Positions 27,315 through 36,790 of a stretch of DNA of 64,000 bases are shown in pieces. The first letter of the stretch is position 1; every line of letters starts with the position of its first letter. The stretch comes from Spirosoma profusum (GTDB lineage: Bacteria; Bacteroidota; Bacteroidia; Cytophagales; Spirosomataceae), in assembly GCF_014699005.1 (NCBI RefSeq), contig NZ_JACWZY010000013.1, positions 122,386 through 186,385 on the forward strand. The letters run 5' to 3'. Under the pieces are notes generated by a model. That model saw only the letters and a program-made list of their open reading frames with translations. It did no database searches and was not told the origin of the DNA. The translations under genes and the position numbers were made by a program.

Positions 27315-30300
27315 ATGAAGAACTTTTTCTATCTACCAGTTCAGTCAATCTATTCTCTAGTTACAACAAAGTGTATTACTCATTCTGGCTTTGGCCGCTT
27401 TGCCCAAATAGGTAGCCTGTTGCTCCTATTACTATCCGGACACCTGGTAACAGCCCAGTCGCTGACCTGGCAAGGTGTGGGTTACGGAAATCTTAGTACT
27501 TCAGGTTTAGGTCCAGGTGCGGGCCGAATAAACTCAATGGCCCTTGGGGCTGATGGTAGCGTTTACGTCACAGGATTTTACACGTACACGCTCACTGTCG
27601 AGACAGCTTCTGGGCCCGTTAGCATTGCAGGGGGAATGCAACCAGCCGGAACCTCATTACCGGCGATGTTTGTCGGAAAATGGAATCCTACTACGTCCAA
27701 ATGGGTGTGGATAACTGGCTCAACCGGGGGGTCAGCAGAGGGAAGAAGTATAGCAGTAGATGGATCAAACGTATATGTAACAGGCCACTACTCGGATGGG
27801 GGTTCTACGATTGGGGGCGTACCATTGACGAATACCAATTCCGGTAACGACTTTGACATTTTTTTAGCCAAATACGTCGATGGAGGCACTACGTTCTCCA
27901 ACGGATGGGCCCTTAAAGTAGGTGGAAGTTCTGCTGCAAATAGTACTAATGATATAGGTCGTGCCATTGCCGTGAATGGTGACAACATATACATTGCGGG
28001 TACCTTTAGTGGTAACGCTTCTATCGCCGGTACTACGTTGATCGCCACTAGCAGCAGCACCGATACGTTCCTGGCCAAATACGTCGATAGTGGTGCAACA
28101 CCTACAACACTGCCTACGAGTAAATGGGCGCTGTCGTTTGGGAGTGACCGTGATGAGAGTACTACCACAGTGGCTGTGAATGGATTGAACGTGTATGTAG
28201 GTGCCAATTTCGCTGGCTCTATGGTGGTCAATGGCATTCCCTTAGCAACTACCGGCAACACCGATACAGATTTTTGCCTGGTCAAATACGTCGATAACGG
28301 CGACACCTTCACCAACGGCTGGGCCATAAAAGGAGGAGGCTCTGGAACAACAGACAATATTAATGACGTTTATGTCAATAACTCCGGCATTTACCTGACA
28401 GGAGGCTTCACGTCCGGCGCTACTATTGCCGGTACAAACCTGACCAGTACATTAACGTCGAGTCAAAACCTCTACGTAGCTAAATATACAGACGGAGGTG
28501 CGTCGGCTACCGGAGTTTGGGCCAGGGGTGTGTCGACCGCTACTGGTACTACCCAGGGAAATTCGCTGGCTGTAAGTGGCAGCAATGTGTTTGTGGGCGG
28601 TAATCTTAATGGCTCAGCTACCATTGCGGGCACCTCGTTAGTCAGCGCCGGTGCTACAGATATATTTCTGGCTCAGTTCACTGACAATGCGTCTTCAGTT
28701 ACAGATGCAGGAGGGTATCGAGCTGGGACTTCTAGCACTGAGAATGGTCTGGCTGTCGCGGCCAATGGTAATCTGGTATATCTGGCCGGGGTCGCCCGTA
28801 CTGGAACTGCTTTTGGTAGCAACACAATCAATTCTACGAGTGCTCTGGGGCTCCCTTTTATTGCTAAAGGACAAACTTCAGGAGCTGTCGCACCAGACAT
28901 TTCGGGTTTTGACGCAAACAAAGATATTGCCTGCACCAATACGTCCGTAACCTTTACCGCTACCATCAGCAACGTATCGGCACCCTATACATTTACACTG
29001 ACCAGTAGCGGTGGAGCTTCATTCTCAGGGACTACATCCGGTACGAACTTCAGCCAGAATTTAACCCTCACCGGTTCGGGGTCGCAGACAATTACGCTTA
29101 CTATTAACGCCAGTAGCCAGACCGCGTCGGCAACAACGAACGTAACAGTCTCTGCCCTGTCTGCCACTTCGTCTGTAACCCACGTCACCTGCAACAACAG
29201 TACTAATGGACGAGCAATTCTGAGCGTATCAGGTGGTACAACGCCTTATTTCTACAGTTGGTCACCTTCGGGGGGAACGAGTGCTTTCGCAACAAACTTA
29301 CCGGCTAATACCTACAATGTTACCGTCACCGATAACAATGGCTGCCAGATCACCCCCATGGTTTCCGTTACCCAGCCAGCGACGGCCCTCTCTGCCACTA
29401 CGTCCGTAACCCACGTCAGTTGTACTGGCTTTTCTACTGGACGAGCCAGTGTGAACGTATCAGGTGGGACGCCTGGATACACCTATAATTGGACTCCTTC
29501 AGGAGGGAGTGTCGCCAGGACTACGCCTGTAGCTGCTGGCTCTTACACCGTCACCATCACGGATGCTAATTCGTGTACAATTACCCGTACGGTTTCCGTC
29601 ACGCAACCCGCAGTTCTGGACGCCACTACGTCCGCCACCCACGTCATCTGCAATGGCAGTACTGCTGGACGAGCCAGTGTGAGCGTATCAGGCGGTACGC
29701 CTAATTATCAATATAGTTGGTCTAATGGTGGGTCGACTGCTATGGTAACAGGTTTATCGTCTAATACCTATACAGTTACCATCACGGATAACAATGGCTG
29801 CCAGATCACCCGCATGGTTTCCGTCACCCAGCCAGCCGCTGTGGCAACAGCTGGCTCGCAGACGAACGTAACGACTTACGGGGGAAGCGATGGTGTGGCC
29901 AGCGTAACGGCATCCGGAGGTACACCCGGTTATACGTATCACTGGGGACCCGGCTCGCCTACCGGCCAGAATACTTCCAGGATATCCGGGCTAAGTGCAG
30001 GTGTCTACTCGGTTACGATTGCAGATGCCAACAACTGCACCCTGATTCGAAGTTATACCATTACCCAACCCGACGCCCTGACCGTTACGGGTTTTGCGGC
30101 CAACCCCAGTACGGCCTGCGTTGGAAGTCCTGTTACGTTTACCGCTACGATAGGCAACGTAACAGGCGCATATGATTTTACCCTGACGAATGGCCCAAGC
30201 AGTGTCACAGGTACTACGTCGAGTACCGCTTTCAGTCAGTCGCTGGTAGCTGCTGGAACCGGTAACCAATTGTTCTTGCTCATCGTCAGTGCGAATAGTC

Positions 30301-32984
30301 AACAGGTTTTAGCGATGACGAATCTACAGGTTAATGGTTTGCCCGCGCTGACACTCAGTGGTGGGAATGTTTGTGAAGGACAGTCAGTCAGTTTATCGGC
30401 AACCAGCGGATTGAATAGTTATACGTTTACCGGAATCAGTGGCGTTATCGCCGGTTTGGGTAATACCCGAACTATACCAGAACTATCCGCCAATACGTAC
30501 AATTTCACCGTTACGGCGACCAATTCGCAGGGTTGCTCGAACTCGGCGACGACCGCTTTAACCGTAAATTCGTTGCCAACGGCCCAATTGACTGTTGCTC
30601 CATCTGCTATCCTCACCTGCACCAACCCCAGTTTGACCTTAACCGCCAGCGGGGGTAACAGCTATAGTTTCACCGGCTCAGGCATTGTGAGTCAGGATGT
30701 GAATGCAGGAACGGCGGTCGTAAACGCCAGCGGTACGTATTCGGTCAGCGTGACCAACACGACAACAGGCTGTTCGAGCGTAACGACCATTGGCATCGAA
30801 CAGAATATAAGCCAGCCTGGTGTCAGCATAAGCTCCAACATCGGAACGCCATCCAGTACTACGTTGACCTGCGCCAATCCGACCGCCATCCTGACGGTGG
30901 AGGGAACAGGAACCGTGCGCTGGAGCACGGGCGCTACCTCAACGACGATTGCGGTCAACTCAGCCGATACGTATTCGGTGACGCTCACGGGAGCCAATGG
31001 CTGTTCCAGCACGGCGAATACGAACGTAGTGGAGGATAAAACCCCGCCAACGGTCAGTATTAATCCGTCAACCGGCTCGCCGACCGGTACTACGTTGACC
31101 TGCGCCAGTCCAACGGTGAGCCTAAGTGTGGTAGGCGTTGGTACGTATCTGTGGAGCACGGGAGCCATTACGTCCAGTATTTCAGTAAGTGTGGCTGATA
31201 CGTATTCGGTTACGCTAACGGGAACAAACGGCTGTATATCTACCACCAGCATTAGCGTTAGTCAGGATCAGACGCCACCCTCTTTAACGATCAATCCCTC
31301 GAGTGCTACGTTGACCTGTGCCAGCCCGACCGTAAGCCTTAGTGCAGTGGGCAGTGGGACGTATCACTGGAATACAGGCGCTATTACGTCGGTGTTCAGT
31401 GTGACCAGCGCCGACACGTATTCCGTTACGTTAACCGCAGCCAATGGATGTACTGCATCCGCTGTTGCGCAAGTGAGTCTGGATCAAACACCGCCTACAA
31501 TTGCTATTAACCCATCCATTGGAACGCCGACCGGCGCTACGTTGACCTGCGCCAATCCGGTGGTAAGTTTGTCGGCAGTGGGTAGCGGTACGTATCGGTG
31601 GAGTACGGGTGCCACTACGTCCAGTATCAGTGTAACAGCGGCTGATACGTATTCGGTTACGTTAACGGGGGCCAACGGCTGTTCGGCTTCGGCTTCTATT
31701 GCCATTTCTCTGGACAATACGCCACCAACAGTTAGTGTTACGCCTACCAGCGCTACGTTAATCTGCACAAACCCAACGGCGAGTCTGTCGGCGGTGGGGA
31801 GCGGTACATATCGTTGGAGTACAGGCGCTATTACGTCCAGTATATTGGTGAGTGAGGCTGGGTTATATTCTGTTACGGTAACGGGAGCCAATGGATGTTC
31901 GGCTTCGGCCAACTCCAACGTGATTTACCAGAACTGTGCGCCAACGTTGGCCAATGCCATCCCGTCTCAATCGGCAGTGCTGGGTAACACGTTCAGCTAT
32001 ACCATTCCGGCCAACACCTTCACCGATCCTGAAACACCGAACGCACTAACCCTGACAGTGAGTGGTTTGCCCGCTGGATTGAGCTTCGTTTCGCCCAATA
32101 CCATTACGGGTACGCCTTCGACTTCGATAGGTTCACCCTTCAGCGTGACGGTGGTGGCTACCGATCCCGGCGGCTTATCGGCCAGTACCAGTTTTTTACT
32201 GTCAATACTGCCTCGCAACTTTGCTATCACTGGGGTCACTATGCTGGACTGTAATCACCTAAGCTACTTTGAACGACGGATCAACTTCACGGTCAGTTTT
32301 GAAGCTACCAATGGCCAGCCCATCAGCCTCTCAGTGGTCAATGAGGCCACGACAATCACCATCAATGAACCATACCAGTTGAATCTGTTCACCGACAATC
32401 CGGTAATTGTCTTCAAAGCTCGTCAGCAGGGCAGTCCAGGTGAAGCTACGTTTAGTTACAACTGGCTGGCCTTTTGTGCTAATGGAAATCCGAGGGTAGA
32501 AAACGCTATTCCGCCCCAGTCAGCGACGGTAGGGCAGGCGTTTAGTTACACCATCCCGGCCACTACGTTCACCGATGCTGAGACGCCAACTAGCCTTACG
32601 TTGTCGGTGGTGGGTCTGCCTGCAGGCTTAAGTTTTGTCGCTCCGGCTACGATAGTGGGTAGTGTTTCGGCAATAGCGAGTTCGTTCTACAGTGTGACGG
32701 TGACGGCCACTGATCCGAGTGGTGGTTCGGTTTCGACGATTCTGCCCTTAAGTGTAGTGAACCCAGGGGGGTGTGTGAGTATGTACAGCCTAAAGGCGGG
32801 TGACTGGAATGATGCTAGTGTGTGGTCGTGTGGGCGCGTGCCGTTGCTAACCGACGTAGTGACGGTCAATCATGCTGTAAGTTTACCTGCTACGTATCAG
32901 GGACAGGCTTTACGGGTGATTTATTCATCAACGGGCCGCTTGCTGTTTAACACTGGTAGCCGATTGAGATTAGGTGGTAATTAG
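27315..32984 (+). CDS. Giant cell-surface adhesin: beta-propeller, SprB repeats, Ig-like tandem repeats
   Basis: A 1889-residue secreted protein with a long N-terminal signal (hydrophobic about 31-47, LLLLLLSGHLVTA). Residues about 50-510 are SBBP-type beta-propeller repeats (VNGDNIYIAGTFSGNASIAG and variants). An Ig-like domain follows (about 530-610), then four to five SprB-type repeats (about 613-910; TSVTHVTCNNSTNGRAILSV, VSGGTPxYxYxW, YTVTITDxNGC), more Ig-like domains, and five near-identical 72-77-residue repeats (about 1180-1535; TLTCASPTVSLS...GTYxWSTGAITS...DTYSVTLTGANGC). Two cadherin-like putative Ig domains follow (IPSQSAVLGNTFSYTIP; IPPQSATVGQAFSYTIP), and a short G8-like end. 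SprB repeats are known from gliding-motility adhesins of Flavobacteria. I see no clear type IX secretion C-terminal domain, so export and anchoring are open. Confidence 0.88.
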   Translation: MKNFFYLPVQSIYSLVTTKCITHSGFGRFAQIGSLLLLLLSGHLVTAQSLTWQGVGYGNLSTSGLGPGAGRINSMALGADGSVYVTGFYTYTLTVETASGPVSIAGGMQPAGTSLPAMFVGKWNPTTSKWVWITGSTGGSAEGRSIAVDGSNVYVTGHYSDGGSTIGGVPLTNTNSGNDFDIFLAKYVDGGTTFSNGWALKVGGSSAANSTNDIGRAIAVNGDNIYIAGTFSGNASIAGTTLIATSSSTDTFLAKYVDSGATPTTLPTSKWALSFGSDRDESTTTVAVNGLNVYVGANFAGSMVVNGIPLATTGNTDTDFCLVKYVDNGDTFTNGWAIKGGGSGTTDNINDVYVNNSGIYLTGGFTSGATIAGTNLTSTLTSSQNLYVAKYTDGGASATGVWARGVSTATGTTQGNSLAVSGSNVFVGGNLNGSATIAGTSLVSAGATDIFLAQFTDNASSVTDAGGYRAGTSSTENGLAVAANGNLVYLAGVARTGTAFGSNTINSTSALGLPFIAKGQTSGAVAPDISGFDANKDIACTNTSVTFTATISNVSAPYTFTLTSSGGASFSGTTSGTNFSQNLTLTGSGSQTITLTINASSQTASATTNVTVSALSATSSVTHVTCNNSTNGRAILSVSGGTTPYFYSWSPSGGTSAFATNLPANTYNVTVTDNNGCQITPMVSVTQPATALSATTSVTHVSCTGFSTGRASVNVSGGTPGYTYNWTPSGGSVARTTPVAAGSYTVTITDANSCTITRTVSVTQPAVLDATTSATHVICNGSTAGRASVSVSGGTPNYQYSWSNGGSTAMVTGLSSNTYTVTITDNNGCQITRMVSVTQPAAVATAGSQTNVTTYGGSDGVASVTASGGTPGYTYHWGPGSPTGQNTSRISGLSAGVYSVTIADANNCTLIRSYTITQPDALTVTGFAANPSTACVGSPVTFTATIGNVTGAYDFTLTNGPSSVTGTTSSTAFSQSLVAAGTGNQLFLLIVSANSQQVLAMTNLQVNGLPALTLSGGNVCEGQSVSLSATSGLNSYTFTGISGVIAGLGNTRTIPELSANTYNFTVTATNSQGCSNSATTALTVNSLPTAQLTVAPSAILTCTNPSLTLTASGGNSYSFTGSGIVSQDVNAGTAVVNASGTYSVSVTNTTTGCSSVTTIGIEQNISQPGVSISSNIGTPSSTTLTCANPTAILTVEGTGTVRWSTGATSTTIAVNSADTYSVTLTGANGCSSTANTNVVEDKTPPTVSINPSTGSPTGTTLTCASPTVSLSVVGVGTYLWSTGAITSSISVSVADTYSVTLTGTNGCISTTSISVSQDQTPPSLTINPSSATLTCASPTVSLSAVGSGTYHWNTGAITSVFSVTSADTYSVTLTAANGCTASAVAQVSLDQTPPTIAINPSIGTPTGATLTCANPVVSLSAVGSGTYRWSTGATTSSISVTAADTYSVTLTGANGCSASASIAISLDNTPPTVSVTPTSATLICTNPTASLSAVGSGTYRWSTGAITSSILVSEAGLYSVTVTGANGCSASANSNVIYQNCAPTLANAIPSQSAVLGNTFSYTIPANTFTDPETPNALTLTVSGLPAGLSFVSPNTITGTPSTSIGSPFSVTVVATDPGGLSASTSFLLSILPRNFAITGVTMLDCNHLSYFERRINFTVSFEATNGQPISLSVVNEATTITINEPYQLNLFTDNPVIVFKARQQGSPGEATFSYNWLAFCANGNPRVENAIPPQSATVGQAFSYTIPATTFTDAETPTSLTLSVVGLPAGLSFVAPATIVGSVSAIASSFYSVTVTATDPSGGSVSTILPLSVVNPGGCVSMYSLKAGDWNDASVWSCGRVPLLTDVVTVNHAVSLPATYQGQALRVIYSSTGRLLFNTGSRLRLGGN
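30820..31935 (+). repeat. Five coding tandem repeats, alternating 231 and 216 bp
   Basis: The word ACGTTGACCT (ACGTTAATCT in the last copy) starts at 30861, 31092, 31308, 31539 and 31755, giving spacings of 231, 216, 231 and 216 bp. The 15-bp difference is an extra GTPTG/GSPTG-like insert in alternate copies. The alternation suggests that a two-unit block of 447 bp was duplicated. Such arrays expand and contract by recombination and would change adhesin length. Confidence 0.88.
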
Positions 32985-33120
32985 TTTTACGGCGCTACTG
33001 TCGTCTGACAAAATCGGTTTGTGGTGAGGATTTTGTCGGTTTGATATGATTCAGTTGCTGGCGAAAGGAATCGAGAATTCATCTCGCTTAAAAAAATACT
33101 GAAGGAATTACTTTTAATCA

Positions 33121-33153
33121 AGATAGCCCAGTTATCTACTGGGCTATCTTTTT
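33121..33153 (+). terminator. Rho-independent terminator after the giant adhesin gene
   Basis: AGATAGCCCAG (33121-33131) pairs perfectly with CTGGGCTATCT (33139-33149) around TTATCTA and runs into a T-stretch. It lies 137 bp after the adhesin stop and just before the convergent lipoprotein gene. Confidence 0.88.
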
Positions 33154-33182
33154 ATCTGTCTAATGACTGGCTGCTTATTGGA

Positions 33183-33623
33183 TTACTTCCGTTTGGCTTC
33201 TGTTAAGCCATCAAAGCTTGAACTACCCCGCACGCTGTAGTTAATCGTGAGCATATCGCCACTCAAAATACCCTCACCGGTCAGGCTAATCTGCCCCCCA
33301 CCGCTAACAGGAAATACCTGCTTTTCGATCGTGAGCTTATTGCCGCTGGTAGTCGCTTCTACATTCGGAATAAAATTGGCAAAGTTGCTGATGGTGACCG
33401 TGTTGGTTTTGCTGGCTACTGGGTTGATGGTAAATGTGTAGCGTTTGGCAGGATCGGTGCTTTGCTTTTCATACGTGCCTTCAAATACGGCCATTGGTTC
33501 CACTTGGGTAGTTTCTTTTTTGCAGCCAGCCAGCCCTACCAGCAGAGCGAATACCAAAGCGGTACTAAATTTTACTAGCAGCATTGGAATAGTCAATGCT
33601 AACTGATTCACTGGAGTTTCCAT
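33183..33623 (-). CDS. Small lipoprotein, unknown function (intact copy)
   Basis: 146 residues from the ATG at 33623; a second in-frame ATG 13 codons later (33584) gives a cleaner signal peptide, MLLVKFSTALVFALLVGLAG followed by the lipobox Cys. The mature part, about 110 residues, is a beta-rich domain (FEGTYEKQ, YTFTINPV, VTISNFANFIP, LTGEGILSGDMLTINYSV) resembling the small lipocalin-like lipoproteins common in Bacteroidota; the function is unknown. The gene points toward the adhesin terminator. A decayed second copy of its 5' end lies at 25045-25236, next to the fibre gene. Confidence 0.78.
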   Translation of the reverse strand: METPVNQLALTIPMLLVKFSTALVFALLVGLAGCKKETTQVEPMAVFEGTYEKQSTDPAKRYTFTINPVASKTNTVTISNFANFIPNVEATTSGNKLTIEKQVFPVSGGGQISLTGEGILSGDMLTINYSVRGSSSFDGLTEAKRK

Positions 33624-33893
33624 GATAGAAGTTGTTTACGTCATTGGTTGATTTTGGTTACGGACGCAAAAGTAGAGGGTCACTATCTGTCGAGTTAGCC
33701 AAACTGAACCAGCGGCTACTGCTGGTAAACCAACGGTCATCGGTTGCGTGAACGGTCAGGAAATCTGTCCTCGTTGGTCCGAAAATCAGGGAAGCTGGGC
33801 TTTATGGATTTTTTCAAATTTCTGCCTATCGTGCCGACTAAACCTGGCAGTTCGGTTTAGCCCAATAAGCCATTGTTGTATACGTAGCAAAGA
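33509..33893. repeat. Duplicated segment, copy B (partner 25122-25354)
   Basis: This copy keeps the whole lipoprotein gene and the shared divergent intergenic region, with about 150 bp (33658-33807) absent from copy A. It then runs straight into the decayed end of a fibre-protein gene at 33893. Copy A has the complementary state: intact fibre gene, broken lipoprotein gene. Confidence 0.9.
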
Positions 33894-34016
33894 TGGACGC
33901 CAGGTTATTGGAGAAAATTGAAGAGCTGACTCTGCATCGTATTCAGCAAGGGAAGAAAACAGAAAGAGATCAATGAACTGAGTGCCCTTGTCGAGCAATT
34001 GCTTGTGAAGAAATAA
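33893..34016 (+). pseudogene. Remnant of the 3' end of a fibre-protein gene
   Basis: The frame from 33893 encodes MDARLLEKIEELTLHRIQQ, closely matching LLEKIEELTLYSIQLEKQ near the C-terminus of the fibre protein at 25478. It stops at TGA (33974-33976). A shifted frame continues INELSALVEQLLVKK to TAA at 34014-34016, matching IDELTKLVLELAHKK, the end of the intact protein. The rest of the gene is deleted. It directly follows the shared intergenic block of copy B. Confidence 0.88.
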
Positions 34017-34103
34017 ATCTGCCTTTTTAAAACAAGCTTTTAACATTCTCCGGAACTATAACAAAATTTGCGCCGGTTCGCAGGAAACACGCAACTGGTA
34101 CGC

Positions 34104-35174
34104 ATGGGAGAAATAAATTCGGCTGTCATAAACACAAAGCCCCACTTTGCCATTCTGGACGGATTGCGCGGGGTGGCGGCTCTGGCTATTGTCCTCTTTC
34201 ATTTTATGGAGTGGGTGTATACCGATCCCAGCCGCAATTTCATTGCCCACGGTTTTTTAGCCGTCGATTTTTTCTTTTGCTTATCGGGCTTTGTCATCGG
34301 CTATGCCTACGACAACCGTATCCGCCAATTGGGACGCGCAGCGTTTTTTAGACTACGATTGATCCGATTGCACCCGCTTGTCATTTTAGGGTCGGTAATT
34401 GGGTTGCTTGGGTTTTTCTTCGATCCCTTTGCGGATCAGCCCAGTTTATCGGCCAGGGCAAACCTGTGGCTGACCTTTATTTGCTCGATATTTCTTATTC
34501 CGCTGCCTATCATCAAAGAGCGGGCATTCAACCTTTTCAGTTTGAATGCGCCAGCGTGGTCATTATTCTGGGAATACATTGCCAATATCATTTATGCCTT
34601 ACTATTGTATCGTATCAGCCGTCGCTATCTGTCCGTATATATCGTACTGGCAGCAGTAGCCCTCTGTTTGGTTAGCTACCGGGCAGGTAATCTGTTGGGC
34701 GGTTGGACAGGGTCTAACTTCTGGGATGGCGGTGCCCGAGTAGCGTACTCGTTTCTGGCCGGGCTATTTATTTATCGCGCCAACTGGATCCTAAAGAATA
34801 AACTTGGCTTCATAGGTGTGGCGGGGTTGCTTATACTGGCCTTTCTCATACCTTATACACCCTGGAGCTGGTTGGTTGAGCCGATTATTGTGCTACTGTA
34901 TTTCCCTGCCCTGGTTGCGGCTGGAGCGGGAGCCTGGGTACCGCCTGGCCTTAAAAAACTGTGTGTGTTCCTGGGTAAACTTTCCTATCCGCTCTATATG
35001 ACCCACTACGGAGCAATGTGGATCTTCGGCAGCTATTTGGCCAGTCATAAACCAGATACACTGCAATTATCACTGATTATTAGTACCGGAGTGATTTTTC
35101 TTGTTGGTTTTGCCTATGTAGTACAGCGCCTATATGATGAACCCATCCGACGTTATTTAACCGGTCGTCGGTAG
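34104..35174 (+). CDS. Acyltransferase 3 family membrane protein
   Basis: 356 residues from the ATG at 34104. The acyltransferase-3 signature is at the N-terminus, FAILDGLRGVAALAIVLFHF with the catalytic-type histidine in the first helix and FLAVDFFFCLSGFVIGYAYD shortly after. About ten membrane segments follow. LGKLSYPLYMTHYGAMW near residue 300 is typical of the C-terminal part. Such proteins O-acylate sugars, lipids or antibiotics at the inner membrane. The gene is isolated and its substrate cannot be inferred from neighbours. Confidence 0.9.
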   Translation: MGEINSAVINTKPHFAILDGLRGVAALAIVLFHFMEWVYTDPSRNFIAHGFLAVDFFFCLSGFVIGYAYDNRIRQLGRAAFFRLRLIRLHPLVILGSVIGLLGFFFDPFADQPSLSARANLWLTFICSIFLIPLPIIKERAFNLFSLNAPAWSLFWEYIANIIYALLLYRISRRYLSVYIVLAAVALCLVSYRAGNLLGGWTGSNFWDGGARVAYSFLAGLFIYRANWILKNKLGFIGVAGLLILAFLIPYTPWSWLVEPIIVLLYFPALVAAGAGAWVPPGLKKLCVFLGKLSYPLYMTHYGAMWIFGSYLASHKPDTLQLSLIISTGVIFLVGFAYVVQRLYDEPIRRYLTGRR

Positions 35175-35248
35175 GGGCTCCACTAGCTCAGCCAGATGAA
35201 CAAATCTGGTCGTTTTTCTAAAACAGAACTAGACGCCTAACCATACGT

Positions 35249-35683
35249 TCAGCCAGCAACTATATGGTGAACACCTTCTGCTAACATGGTTAATGTAGTC
35301 TTTTCATAGACTGCTAGATTCGCATCGCGAATACGTAGCATAATAGGCCGGAGCGCACAGGTTGCTTCATCAACGCAGTCATCGCAACGAACGTAAAAGT
35401 TGAGTGACACGCAGGGAGTGGGAGCAATGGGCCCGTCAATTATGCGAATAACCTGAGCCAGATTAACACGGTCAGGTTCAACGCGTAGCAAATAGCCTCC
35501 TCCTTTCCCTTTCTGACTTTGCAGTATTCCGTGATTACGTAGATCAAGTAGAATGCTTTCCAGAAACTTCTTCGGAATGGATTCCTGTTCTGAAATCTGC
35601 GCAATTAAAACGGGCCCGCTACCATATGCCTTCGTTAAGGCTTTGAGCGCTTTAATGGCGTATTTAGCTTTTTTCGAAATCAT
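35249..35683 (-). CDS. Rrf2-family transcriptional regulator with cysteine cluster
   Basis: 144 residues. An N-terminal winged helix (about 1-70; ISKKAKYAIKALKALTKAYG, IPKKFLESILLDLRNHGILQ, SQKGKGGGYLL) is followed by the dimerisation helix. Four cysteines at 91, 100, 103 and 109 (PCVSLNFYVRCDDCVDEATC) resemble the Fe-S cluster ligands of IscR/NsrR-type members. In other bacteria Rrf2 proteins control Fe-S biogenesis, nitric-oxide response or cysteine synthesis (CymR). It is transcribed away from the thioredoxin/SusC/metY block downstream and is a plausible regulator of it, which is an inference from position only. Confidence 0.9.
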   Translation of the reverse strand: MISKKAKYAIKALKALTKAYGSGPVLIAQISEQESIPKKFLESILLDLRNHGILQSQKGKGGGYLLRVEPDRVNLAQVIRIIDGPIAPTPCVSLNFYVRCDDCVDEATCALRPIMLRIRDANLAVYEKTTLTMLAEGVHHIVAG

Positions 35684-36179
35684 ATACTGGTCAAATTATT
35701 CTCTCAACTTTTTCCTGTATTCAATAAAGTCTTTTTGTCCTATAAAACTTGTATACTTTTTTGATAAAACAAAATTTTCGCCTGTTCATCTATGTGTTTA
35801 TGAGTCTGGTTAACTCATAGGTAGCCCAAAAATTCAGGTCGACATATCTCTGTTTGAATAAAAGGAATTGGACATTTTCAAAAACATCTTAGACAGCTCA
35901 ACTACCAGTCAGTACATACTGCCTGATAGTCAATATAATCCGTAAACTCGATAGACTATTCTGTAAATGGTTGATAATCATTTTTTTGCATTTTTCTTGC
36001 AAGACTAAAATTTGCTTAACAACTTTGCTGAGAAATTAGATTTTTACACAAAGTCAAAACGGTAACCCCTAACCCAGCCTTGAAAGGCTTCTTTTATTTA
36101 ATGAATAATCTATTAAATATATAGATAAACAAGTTTAAAGGTATATCGACAACATGCTTTTGCTAAACAATCAATCGAT
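35684..36179. other. 496-bp AT-rich divergent intergenic region
   Basis: Lies between the minus-strand Rrf2 gene and the plus-strand ACT-like gene. It is clearly more AT-rich than its neighbours and free of convincing genes. It should hold both divergent promoters and possibly Rrf2 operators. I cannot pick a reliable operator or an exact TAnnTTTG element by eye. Confidence 0.5.
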
Positions 36180-36674
36180 ATGGCACTGAAACAAACTAAT
36201 GAAACACCCGATCAACGCACAGGAAATTCTCAGCAGGTTATTTATCAAATTTTAGGTTTTGATAGGCCCAGTTTTGTAAGCGACGTAACAAATGCTGTAC
36301 CTGTAAAAAATTCCTGTCGAATCACCAGCATGTCGTTCGAAGGAGATGGCATTCAGGTGAATGGTCAGCTGATTTTGGAGGTCGTAGATCAACAGCTTCT
36401 GACCCATATTGAAAACCAGTTACAATCGGTACGTGGTTTGGTACGTGTTACACAAACAAAAAAAGTGCGAATCGGGTCGCGTGAATCTATAAAAGGACTC
36501 AACCCCTATGCGCGAGCGTTCTTTCTGATTTGGGGCGTAATGGTGCTCGCTCTTATAGGGCTACGTACCAATCCGTCCGAAGAACAAAAAACTGTGCAGA
36601 CTTCTCCACTGAAAACATCACTCTCAAGTGAACTCACGAGCGTTCATTTGCTGCAGAACTATTGGAAGAAGTAA
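36180..36674 (+). CDS. ACT-like domain protein with C-terminal membrane helix, unknown
   Basis: 164 residues. Residues about 20-95 look like an ACT-type ligand-binding fold (VIYQILGFDRPSFVSDVTNA; SFEGDGIQVNGQLILEVV; LTHIENQLQSVRGLVRVTQT), the arrangement seen in amino-acid sensing modules. One membrane segment follows at about 112-128 (FFLIWGVMVLALIGL), then a short tail. There is no catalytic domain. It could be a membrane-tethered sensor; I know no characterised relative. It precedes the TlpA-like gene by about 115 bp on the same strand. Confidence 0.6.
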   Translation: MALKQTNETPDQRTGNSQQVIYQILGFDRPSFVSDVTNAVPVKNSCRITSMSFEGDGIQVNGQLILEVVDQQLLTHIENQLQSVRGLVRVTQTKKVRIGSRESIKGLNPYARAFFLIWGVMVLALIGLRTNPSEEQKTVQTSPLKTSLSSELTSVHLLQNYWKK

Positions 36675-36790
36675 TTATTCAGAAATCGTTTGAAGCCACT
36701 TCATCAACAAACCACCGCATCAAAAAGCAGTAAACGCTGCAACGTAGCAGATTAATTCTGAAATCAATTTCCTCAAAAACCAACGCTCAA

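Noticed and set aside
29160..31935. CRISPR-like array because of regular repeats
   Set aside because: Repeats are 216-260 bp, in frame, and encode SprB and Ig-like domains of one protein; no short repeat/spacer structure.
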